A stretch of DNA of 22,341 bases, from NCBI GenBank assembly GCA_000818945.1, contig KN805398.1, positions 24,067 to 46,407 on the forward strand, given 5' to 3'. Under the pieces are notes generated by a model. The model saw only the letters and a program-made list of their open reading frames with translations. It searched no databases and was not told the origin of the DNA. Position numbers and translations under genes: made by a program. This DNA is from Schizochytrium sp. CCTCC M209059. Its lineage: Eukaryota > Sar > Bigyra > Thraustochytrida > Thraustochytriidae. Every line of letters begins with the position of its first letter. The first letter of the stretch is position 1. Below, piece after piece: positions 7,280-15,260 of this stretch.

Positions 7280-9622
7280 ATGGGCAACGAGGACAGCAAG
7301 CTGGTCGACGAAGGCGGCGGCCACTTCGATCCGCGCAAGAACTATGACAAGCGCACCTCGCGCAAGCACCATAGACAGGACTTTATGAATGCCATCCGCG
7401 CCTGGCGCACGCGAAAAGAAGCGGAACTAGGACCACACGAAACACTCCTCCCCAACACCACCAACAGCAGCAGGAGCAGCAGCAGCAGCAGCAGCAACGG
7501 CGCCGCGAGCCCACCCGCTCCAGAAAAAAATCGACCCTCGCGCCTCGTTCGAACCTTTTCCATTGACTCGCAACCACCACCACCACCCCCGGCGACATCG
7601 CCGCCCTCTTCCCCCATCGTCCTCAGAGACGAAGACCTCCGCGTACTCGACTGGTTCGAGCTCGTATGCACCCGCGACGCGCCTCGAGGCGCCGCCCTGC
7701 TCGAGCATTTGCAAAAGATCCATCGTGCCGTCTCGCGCCAACATGCTGCCACGCCCAAAGCTACGCGAACTCAGCGCACAGATCCGCCCGCAACGTCTGC
7801 TAGCGACACCTCGCCCTCCGCGCGGACCAAACCCGCCGCACTCAGACCTCGCAAGCATTCAGACATTGTCACCCTCGCGGCATCGCGCTCGCTCTCGCCG
7901 CGTTCCGCCGCAAACGCGTCCAAAGCAAAGCGTCTTCAGGTCTTTGTGCGAAAACGACCCATGTTCGACAATGAGATCGACAACGACTTTGACGTCGTCG
8001 ACGCCACCGGTGCCCTTCAGCCCAATGGCATTCTCGTCTTTGACACGCGCATGAAGGCCGACATGCGTGGCATGAAAATGACACCTCATGTCTTCTCCTT
8101 TGACCGCGTCTTTGACGAGTTCGCCTCCAATGCTCAAGTCTACCGCGAAACCACTATTGGTCTCGTCCAGCACGCGCTCGCTGGCAAGTCTGCCTCCGCA
8201 TTCGTATTTGGCCAGACAGGCTCCGGAAAAACATACACAATGTCTGCCGTCCTCTCACTCGCAGGACAAACCATCTTTCACGTCCTCGCGGCCGCAAGCC
8301 GCGCCACCGTATCCCTCACAATGTACGAACTCTATGGCACGCAGTGCCGGGACCTGCTCGGGACGCAGGACCTGGCGTCGCGTGGCGGTCACGACGACGA
8401 GCACGACGCACCCTTTGAAAACGACGAACCTGATCTTGCCGCCTCAGAAGCCCCCTCCCCCTCGGCGATCCGCATGCTCGAAGACGGCGACGGCTCGCTC
8501 CGCTTTCCTGGCCTCACGACCCAGATCGTGCACTCGCAAGAAGAACTCATTGACAGCATCGAACGAGGCCAGCGGGCGCGCGCCACCTGCGAGACGGGCG
8601 TTCACGACCGCTCGTCGCGTTCGCATGCCTTTTGCCAAATATCCATCCACTACGATGACAGACAAGGCCAACTCATGCTCGTCGATCTCGCCGGCTCCGA
8701 GCGCAACAAGGACTCCCTCATGCACGACGCCAGACTCGCAAAGGAAGGCGCCGAAATCAACAAGTCCCTCATGGCTCTCAAGGACTGCTTTCGCGCCCAA
8801 GCAGAGGGACGCGACTTTGTTCCTTTCCGTGCAAGTATGCTCACCCGCATCCTCAAACCCGCACTCGCGGACCCGCTTGGCAAAACTTCCATCATTGCCA
8901 CCCTCAGTCCAAGTTCCGGGGACACAGAACACACGCTCAGCACCCTTTCCAATGTATCCGTCATGCTTGCCGACGTCACGCAAAAGACCCACATTAAACT
9001 ATCCACAGAAACGGTCGCTAGCCAGTCCCTCATCAAGGCCACAAAGGCCTACAACGAGGCCAAAGCAGCCGATCCCCGCAAGTGGTCCGCTACAAAACTT
9101 CGCGCCTGGTGGCTTTCCATTGCGCCCAAACACATTCCGCCTCCCGCAAACATTGATGGCGCCATGTTATCCAAATGGTCCAAGAATAGATTCTACCAAT
9201 ACTGTAGACAGGCTTCGTCATCCTCTTCCTCCTCCTCATCGACCTCCTCTGCTGCACCGACGACATCGACGGATGCAGTCCCATCGTCTGCTACGAATGC
9301 CCACGGGCACCCAACGACGCCTCGACGAAAACTTTCGTCAGCTGCGTCATCGCGTGGAAACGATGCAGTGTCGCCCTCTACGCGAGCCACTACGCCTCAG
9401 CGCTCGCCCGTTCGCCAGCGTCGTCCTTCGCATTCAACTTCTCCGTCGAGGACAGCAACTTCGCAGGGAGGAGTATCCGCGCCAAGCCCTTCGGCAGCCT
9501 CACGACAAGATGCCCAAGCCGTTGCTGCTGCCGATGCCCTTTACAGCGATTTTCGCGACATGATTGCAACCTTGCGCAAACGACACGAGCTTCGCGTGCA
9601 GGCCAAGGTCGGCAAACGCTAG
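7280..9622 (+). CDS. Kinesin-13-like motor protein with a myristoylation-type N-terminus
   Basis: 780 residues, intronless, start ATG in ACCATGG context. Kinesin motors hydrolyse ATP on microtubules; kinesin-13 members depolymerise microtubule ends. The motor spans about 218-565: LQVFVRKRP at 219-227, P-loop GQTGSGKTYT at 311-320, switch I DRSSRSHA at 443-450, switch II LVDLAGSE at 467-474, and the EINKSLMALKDC helix at 492-503. FVRKRP, the FSFDRVFDE segment at 272-280 and a KAD at 259-261, in the position of the kinesin-13 KVD finger, favour the kinesin-13 class. The N-terminus begins MGNEDSK, fitting the Gly2/Ser6/Lys7 pattern for N-myristoylation. An acidic insertion lies at 361-400. Residues 600-642 (KW...LRAWW...IDGAML) look like a partial SAM-like module. 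The tail is Ser/Pro/Arg-rich and ends in a short basic helix. Motor identity is certain, the kinesin-13 class likely, the lipid anchor inferred. Confidence 0.93.
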   Translation: MGNEDSKLVDEGGGHFDPRKNYDKRTSRKHHRQDFMNAIRAWRTRKEAELGPHETLLPNTTNSSRSSSSSSSNGAASPPAPEKNRPSRLVRTFSIDSQPPPPPPATSPPSSPIVLRDEDLRVLDWFELVCTRDAPRGAALLEHLQKIHRAVSRQHAATPKATRTQRTDPPATSASDTSPSARTKPAALRPRKHSDIVTLAASRSLSPRSAANASKAKRLQVFVRKRPMFDNEIDNDFDVVDATGALQPNGILVFDTRMKADMRGMKMTPHVFSFDRVFDEFASNAQVYRETTIGLVQHALAGKSASAFVFGQTGSGKTYTMSAVLSLAGQTIFHVLAAASRATVSLTMYELYGTQCRDLLGTQDLASRGGHDDEHDAPFENDEPDLAASEAPSPSAIRMLEDGDGSLRFPGLTTQIVHSQEELIDSIERGQRARATCETGVHDRSSRSHAFCQISIHYDDRQGQLMLVDLAGSERNKDSLMHDARLAKEGAEINKSLMALKDCFRAQAEGRDFVPFRASMLTRILKPALADPLGKTSIIATLSPSSGDTEHTLSTLSNVSVMLADVTQKTHIKLSTETVASQSLIKATKAYNEAKAADPRKWSATKLRAWWLSIAPKHIPPPANIDGAMLSKWSKNRFYQYCRQASSSSSSSSSTSSAAPTTSTDAVPSSATNAHGHPTTPRRKLSSAASSRGNDAVSPSTRATTPQRSPVRQRRPSHSTSPSRTATSQGGVSAPSPSAASRQDAQAVAAADALYSDFRDMIATLRKRHELRVQAKVGKR

Positions 9623-9931
9623 TGACCCAGCTCGGCGAGTCGCTTCTCCAACACTCTCACCACAAGCCTAGCTGCAAGGAAAGAAGACACCATACTCCGT
9701 TTTTCATGGTCCACAAACGATATCGAAAAGGAAAGAAGGGCTTGTTCAAGCAAGCAAATTTTTTCCCAGTCGTCTACTTCGTATCTGTTTCTTATCGTTT
9801 TTGAAAGAAAAAAAGTATAAAATAATAGCACATTTAACTTTATATTTACAAGTCTCCTCTTCTTCGTCGTCGTCGTCGTCATCGTCTAGTTCGCCAACAG
9901 GAAACGAACCACACTTCAACACCTCGATTTC
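9623..9931. other. Convergent 3' region between kinesin and the BORCS8-like gene
   Basis: AT-richer than the flanking genes. It has a run AAAAAAAGTATAAAATAATA near 9808-9830 that could serve 3'-end formation, and a (TCG)n tract near 9862-9886. No gene seen. Confidence 0.5.
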
Positions 9932-10531
9932 TCACTCGCGCCCTGATCTACTACCCTCGCGAGCTTCTTTGCGTTTGCTTGCCCCCTCGAGCTCTGCAAA
10001 GGTTCGTGCGAGCCGGGAAATTTGCAGAGCGTATTCGTCAACGTCAACCTCACCGGAAATGAGTTCATTATCCAGACCTTGGCCTACACCCAAGGGCAGT
10101 GTGTCGGGCGAAGACGGACTCGTTTGCCCACGCCCCGTGGCGCTTTGCAGCACACGACGCAGGCGGCCCGAGCTCCCGGTACGTTTGCGTCCAGGTGGCG
10201 TCTGCACGTCGCGGTGAATACCTGAAACAATCTCCAGTCGCTCCTGCAGCACGCGAATGCGGTTTGAGAGCTCGCCCACGCGGTTCGCAGCATCCCGGAC
10301 GCGCCGTGGGCCCGTTTCCGTGCCCGACGTCCCGGCAGCGCCCTCGCGCAGCGACATTAGCGACTGCAAGAGTACATCTCGGACCGTCAGCTGATCCACG
10401 AGGCCCTTTTCACGCACGTGCCGTTGCACCTGCACGAGAGCCGTCAGAGGGTCGCTAGCGAGCCGCTTCACGTGCTCCGACACGTCCTCTGCCAGTTCGC
10501 GCGTCAGTCGCGCTCCCTCCGCGTTTGCCAT
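9932..10531 (-). CDS. Small helical protein, BORCS8-like candidate
   Basis: 199 residues, start ATG with A at -3 and G at +4. The N-terminal half is predicted helical. The segment LASDPLTALVQVQRHVR at about 24-40 matches, from memory, the pattern of BORCS8 (formerly MEF2BNB), a subunit of the BORC complex that couples lysosomes to Arl8 and kinesin: a short LA-[ED]-P turn followed by AL-x2-[LV]-Q-x-HVR. A second coiled-coil-like helix follows at about 82-107 (VGELSNRIRVLQERLEIV). The protein is longer than the roughly 120-residue animal family because of a Ser/Gly/Arg-rich linker (about 110-145) and a final acidic/basic helix. It is convergent with the kinesin gene. The family assignment rests on one motif and could be wrong; another small coiled-coil adaptor is the alternative. 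Confidence 0.4.
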   Translation of the reverse strand: MANAEGARLTRELAEDVSEHVKRLASDPLTALVQVQRHVREKGLVDQLTVRDVLLQSLMSLREGAAGTSGTETGPRRVRDAANRVGELSNRIRVLQERLEIVSGIHRDVQTPPGRKRTGSSGRLRRVLQSATGRGQTSPSSPDTLPLGVGQGLDNELISGEVDVDEYALQISRLARTFAELEGASKRKEAREGSRSGRE

Positions 10532-10674
10532 GCTTATTTACGTTTCTGCTTGTTCCTGCTCTGCTTGTTCACGTAACGTACGTACACAAAGTAAAACCAC
10601 CATCCTTCGTCAAAGCATTTTCTTTTCTAAAATGGTGACCAGTGGCAGCTTCAAGTTGGTCTCGTTTCTTTTTT

Positions 10675-10693
10675 TGCGTGCGTGCGTGCGTGC
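10675..10693. repeat. (GCGT)n microsatellite
   Basis: Four to five GCGT units in the 262-bp gap between the BORCS8-like start and the 3' end of the LRR-NEL gene. The rest of that gap is AT-rich and has no gene. Confidence 0.85.
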
Positions 10694-10793
10694 CGAGTAA
10701 ATGTCATTGCCGAGCGATAGCCTGCGATAAACTGCAATAAAAAAGCAAACATAAAAAACAAAATGCTATGAATAAATGTTCAGTTTAAAAAGA

Positions 10794-13700
10794 TTATGTT
10801 TCTTGTGCATCGAGCTCGGGTGCCGCAATCATGACCGGCTCGTTCTGACTCCGGCGCGGAAGGGAGCGACACCGTGTCAAATGCTGGATTTCCTCGATAG
10901 ACCGCGGCGTATTGTTCAAGTCCATGCCTGTACGAACCCAGTGCTTCAAAAGATCCTGAAGACCCCAAATCGAAGAATTTGTGCCAATGCGAACAGGATC
11001 CGCCATACGATTGCCAAAGAGATCAGTCCAGGACAAACTAAAGCGACGCGAGTTTCGCTTCAGTCGCTCAAAAGACAGACCCTTGGCCGCTTCAAGACGC
11101 ATCTGGCGCTGCCATTCTGACCAATGCGATAGCCACGTCTCAAAAGCCTCGCCGTGACCTGTAATTTGCAGCGCCTCGTCACGTGCCGCATTCAATTCCT
11201 CATCCGTCACGAGCACAAAGTGCGGGAACAGCTGGTCTGCGGCTGGCACGGGTAAATTTAGTTCACCTGCAAGAACCACCTCAAAGCGCAAAAAGATGAC
11301 CACTTCATCCACAGGACGCTGAAAAGAGTCCACCTTAATTTGAGCATGTCGCTGCACGACCTGCAGTCGCGCAATACCCACCGCAAGCTCGCGCAGGGCC
11401 TCGCGATTACCGCGTGCATTCACCGTTCGCACAATTACGGCCATTTGGTTCAATGCCTGGATCGGTTTGTCGCCACACGCATCGACACTATCGCCCATGC
11501 GTGTGAGGAGCTCATCGCGAGCATCCTCCTCATCCACGAGGAGCCTTAATACATCTACGACTCGCCTTGCCAGCGACTCACGCAGATCCTCGCGCTTGTA
11601 CTCCTTGGCCACCGTCAGCTTGCTCAAAAAGAGGAGCACGCCCCGAAGGCTGATCTTTGGCACCGCGTTCTCTACTTCGGAAGCCAGCTGCTGGGACTGG
11701 GCGAGGATCTGGGCCTCCTCCTCCTCCTCTTCATCATCATCCTTTCCATCCCCATTGTCGGTGGCTTCCTCGCTCTCCACCCGCCCCGCGTTTTCCTCGA
11801 CCCTTTCCCTCATCTCCTCGTCAGCGATTTCGGCAGCGAGAGCGGCGTCGGCGTCAATGTCGACCATCGTGGCGGCAGCTTCCTCTTCCTCTTCTTCTTC
11901 TTCTTCCACGACGACATCTTCTTCGGGCTCAGGCTCGGCGAGATGCACATCCTCCGTCACAGACTCTTCATCCTCGGAGGAATCTACATCGGCGCTCTGC
12001 AGCGCCGATGCTCCAGCCTTTGCAAACCAAAACATCACAGCAGTGCGCAAATTCGTAAAGTTACGCTCTGGTGACGCGTTCGGGCGCGTTACGAGCAGAT
12101 TCACCGTCGACGCCGCCTCTTGCCGCAGCTCAACGATGCGGTCTTCGAAGATGGAGGTCCCCGTTAGATCAATCGTGTGCCGCCCTCCCGAAGGCGTCGG
12201 CCCCCACCGCAAAATTGAGGCAGGCAAGCTTGAGATGCCAATGCATTCCGTGAGATATAGCGAGACACCCACATACATTTCTGTAGGGAGCACTTCAATG
12301 GAAGCACAGCCAAAGCAATCGAGGTCCCCGCCAACATAAAGTTCATCTGGGAGCGCAGATAGCGAGACACACATTGCAAACGAGCAGTTCTGGTACACAG
12401 TTAGTTGCGATCCTGCAGTCCAAAGCGCCGAGCAACCGCTGCAGTCCAAACGTCCCGCCACCTCGAGCTCCTCGGGTAGCGCCGCAAGAGAGGTGGCGTT
12501 CACGAGCAAGAGGTCGCTCTGCACGCGCAGTTTCGAGGGCAATGACGCCAACAACACGCAGTCATTGGCGAGGATCGACTTGGCGACCGCGAGGTCATCT
12601 GGAATCTTGCGCAGTTTGCGACATCCTGAAACGTTCAAGAGACCTTCCACGCGTAAGCCAGAAGGCAAACTCTCCAAGTCGTTGTTGCAAAGAATGAGAT
12701 CCCCCTTGATGCGCAAATTGTCCGGCAAACTCGTCACTTTGGTGTTCGAAAGATCGATCGAGTACACCGAGCTCCAGGGCAGCTGAATTCTCTCCAGCAA
12801 CGTGCAGCCCCGGAGCGCAATGTGGCCATCAATCGCCAAGTTCGCTGGAAGCTCAACAATCTTGAGATTCTCTGCCAAGAGGTCCCCGCGCACGCGACCG
12901 CGCGACGGAAGCCGAGAGATCGCTGTCCCGCGCAGGTCAAGGTCCCATCCAATATCGAGCTCCACGTCGAGCGTCTCCAGTGACGAGCACCCGTGCAGCG
13001 TAAGAACGCCCGCCGTTTTGACAACCCGCGGGAGTTGCGTGAGGGCCGTGCACCAACCCAAACTCAAGTCAAGGCCCGTTTGCACATTGTTTCCCAGACG
13101 TTCCAACGCAGTGCATCGAGACAATGAGAGAGACCGCCCCACGTATACATCGTCCAGGGCCTTGAGCGAAACTGCTTCGTGTAGATTCAGATCGCCCTCC
13201 ACTTGCAGATGAGCGCCCACGCGCTCGAGCTTTGGGCATCCAACCGCCGACACTGTGCCCAATGCATGGAAATTGTCCGGAAGAAGCGTCACCAACTCAA
13301 CGCAGCGATCCGCGAGAATGTCGTTACCCACGCGCAAGTCTCCGTCGAGGCGCTCAAGCTTTGGGCACTGCGAGACGCGCAAAGACTGCGTCACACGAAG
13401 CGGCGACGGCAGGGCCTCAATCGCGCTCGAAGCGATCTCAAGGTCCCCGTTCACTGTACACAATGACGCCGGCAGATACTCGATATCGCATAAAATCTCG
13501 ACGTTGCCATCCACCTGAATGTCGTCTGGGAGCCGAGTCAATGGGCAGCTCGACACGCGCAGCAAGCCGTCCACGCGTAGACCGCTCGGCAACTCTGACA
13601 CCGCAGTCCCCACGATGTGCAGCGAGCTCACCTTCCAGTTCTCCGGGAGCTCGCGGAATTTGTAACAGTTTCGAATCAGCACACCGCCTTTTACCTTGAC

Positions 13701-15260
13701 GTTGCTACCGAATCGCTCAAACGAGTGGCAATACTCAATGCTGAGCGAGCCCTTGAGGTCAATGTCATCAATATCCTTGATGCGCGAGCACGACTGCAAA
13801 ACGAGGGCCGAGCCCACTTGGAGACCGCGGAGCTCGCGTCGCCCGTGGCATCGAACCAGCTCGACCTTTCCATCTACGATTGTGCCGCGCGGGAGACTGG
13901 CCGAACAAGACATCAACAGTAGGTGCGTTCCCACGTGCAAGGGGCCTTCGATCTCCCTCAACGACGACCCTAAGCGCAGTGTTCCATCCACACGCAAGGG
14001 CGGCAAGCACTCGAGCGAAAAGATCTCGAGATCCAGGCTCCCGCCCACGTGCAAATGACGCGGAAAGTCATCGCCAAAAGTCCATTCATCAACCAACAGA
14101 GTTCCTCCCAGCGAGAAGCCTTCGCAAAGACTGAAACCGTCACAGTCCGCGATGTCCAGGTCCCCATTAAGGACAATATCTTCGGGCAGCTCGCGCACCT
14201 TGGAATATCGCAGCGTGAGTCGGCCATCAACCTGGAGCCCGCCGGGAAGCGCTTCGAGCGACTCGCAGCGCTTGAGGTCCAGATCGCCGCGAATGTGCAT
14301 ATTGTCGGGAAGCGCTGTCAACGACTTGCAGGAAGCAAGAACGAGCTTCGTCAACACCTCCATTCGCAGTGGGAGGCGCTCCAACGCCTCGCAGCGTTTC
14401 AAGACGAGCGAGCCGCTTACATGCAGCTCCTCGCAGATCTCGCGTAAACGTACGCAACGCTCAGCAACAAGATCCCCGTCGACATGGAGCCTTGCAGGCA
14501 ACTTGCGAAGTCTGCTCGAGAAAGCAATGTTCAATTTGCCATGCACGCAGAGATCCTCGGGAAGTTGTGATAGCTTGGATGAGCTCAGATTAACATTGGC
14601 AAAGAGCTCAAGCGGGCCGTCCGGTAGACTTGTCAGCGCTTCTAGCGACAGGTTTAAGTCTTCGCCGCGAGACCACTTTCTCGCGGCTGAGGCAATTGAG
14701 CGTCGCGCTTTCCAGTCATCCACGCCGTAATCTTCCAGGTCCCATTCGCGAATGCTTTTGAATTTGGCAAAGGTGTCGAGCTGATGCTTGTTCACCAAGT
14801 CTGAAATGAATGGCAAGGCCTCGGAGATCAGCCGTAATTGTTCGATAATGTAGACTTTTTCGTCAAACTCTTCGGGTTCACGTGTGCACCGAACCAGATC
14901 CGCAGCAAGCCATGAGCGCCGTTCTTGTTCTTCAAGGTTCACGCCCTCTTCCTCATTCGCCCAGGCCTCGATGTTTGCCTCCATTTGCGCGCGCGCATTT
15001 TCTTGCCGCGCTGCATCCTCCTCTAATTCCTTGGCGGCAACGACGGCGGCAGCGTCTGCGTCGTCGGTCTGATTTCCTTGCAATTCTTCTTCTGCCTCTA
15101 CATCTTCAAGCGGCAAGAGCTCGAGAACTTGGCTCTCTTCCCCGTTGTCGACCTCATCCCTGTCCCCGTCCTCGTCTTCGGCGCGGTGGCTGTTGCTGCT
15201 ACCTACGCTGCGCGCGAGGCTCTCTCGTACGTGCGCCACGCGTTGCGACAGTCGCTTCAT
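10794..15260 (-). CDS. LRR-NEL type E3 ubiquitin ligase with SAM-like N-terminus
   Basis: 1488 residues from the ATG at 15260, without introns. Order: acidic leader (1-130), SAM-like helical domain (about 138-195, WDLEDYGVDDWKARRSI), about 40 leucine-rich repeats of 20-21 residues (about 200-1045; consensus LxxLPxxLxVxGxLxLxxC), an extremely acidic linker (about 1060-1195, including a nine-Glu run), then a NEL domain (about 1200-1435). NEL evidence: catalytic CGD at 1262-1264 heading a helix, VDEV at 1317-1320 followed by an amphipathic FLRFEVVLA helix, and W1376/W1380/W1383. In the known family the Cys forms a ubiquitin thioester and the LRR binds the substrate and autoinhibits. A basic 85-residue tail follows. 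The frame stays open far upstream, partly as an acidic coding-like stretch near 15550-15670, but 15260 is the first ATG in frame below 16796, so a spliced upstream exon is possible. Inferred bacterial origin; substrate unknown. Confidence 0.87.
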   Translation of the reverse strand: MKRLSQRVAHVRESLARSVGSSNSHRAEDEDGDRDEVDNGEESQVLELLPLEDVEAEEELQGNQTDDADAAAVVAAKELEEDAARQENARAQMEANIEAWANEEEGVNLEEQERRSWLAADLVRCTREPEEFDEKVYIIEQLRLISEALPFISDLVNKHQLDTFAKFKSIREWDLEDYGVDDWKARRSIASAARKWSRGEDLNLSLEALTSLPDGPLELFANVNLSSSKLSQLPEDLCVHGKLNIAFSSRLRKLPARLHVDGDLVAERCVRLREICEELHVSGSLVLKRCEALERLPLRMEVLTKLVLASCKSLTALPDNMHIRGDLDLKRCESLEALPGGLQVDGRLTLRYSKVRELPEDIVLNGDLDIADCDGFSLCEGFSLGGTLLVDEWTFGDDFPRHLHVGGSLDLEIFSLECLPPLRVDGTLRLGSSLREIEGPLHVGTHLLLMSCSASLPRGTIVDGKVELVRCHGRRELRGLQVGSALVLQSCSRIKDIDDIDLKGSLSIEYCHSFERFGSNVKVKGGVLIRNCYKFRELPENWKVSSLHIVGTAVSELPSGLRVDGLLRVSSCPLTRLPDDIQVDGNVEILCDIEYLPASLCTVNGDLEIASSAIEALPSPLRVTQSLRVSQCPKLERLDGDLRVGNDILADRCVELVTLLPDNFHALGTVSAVGCPKLERVGAHLQVEGDLNLHEAVSLKALDDVYVGRSLSLSRCTALERLGNNVQTGLDLSLGWCTALTQLPRVVKTAGVLTLHGCSSLETLDVELDIGWDLDLRGTAISRLPSRGRVRGDLLAENLKIVELPANLAIDGHIALRGCTLLERIQLPWSSVYSIDLSNTKVTSLPDNLRIKGDLILCNNDLESLPSGLRVEGLLNVSGCRKLRKIPDDLAVAKSILANDCVLLASLPSKLRVQSDLLLVNATSLAALPEELEVAGRLDCSGCSALWTAGSQLTVYQNCSFAMCVSLSALPDELYVGGDLDCFGCASIEVLPTEMYVGVSLYLTECIGISSLPASILRWGPTPSGGRHTIDLTGTSIFEDRIVELRQEAASTVNLLVTRPNASPERNFTNLRTAVMFWFAKAGASALQSADVDSSEDEESVTEDVHLAEPEPEEDVVVEEEEEEEEEAAATMVDIDADAALAAEIADEEMRERVEENAGRVESEEATDNGDGKDDDEEEEEEAQILAQSQQLASEVENAVPKISLRGVLLFLSKLTVAKEYKREDLRESLARRVVDVLRLLVDEEDARDELLTRMGDSVDACGDKPIQALNQMAVIVRTVNARGNREALRELAVGIARLQVVQRHAQIKVDSFQRPVDEVVIFLRFEVVLAGELNLPVPAADQLFPHFVLVTDEELNAARDEALQITGHGEAFETWLSHWSEWQRQMRLEAAKGLSFERLKRNSRRFSLSWTDLFGNRMADPVRIGTNSSIWGLQDLLKHWVRTGMDLNNTPRSIEEIQHLTRCRSLPRRSQNEPVMIAAPELDAQET

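Noticed and set aside
8088..9563. 491-residue plus-strand frame
   Set aside because: An alternate frame of the kinesin gene, Pro/Ser/Arg-rich with no domain.
11467..12339. 290-residue plus-strand Ser-rich frame
   Set aside because: Antisense of the acidic linker: the poly-Ser is the complement of the Glu/Asp codons of the LRR-NEL gene.
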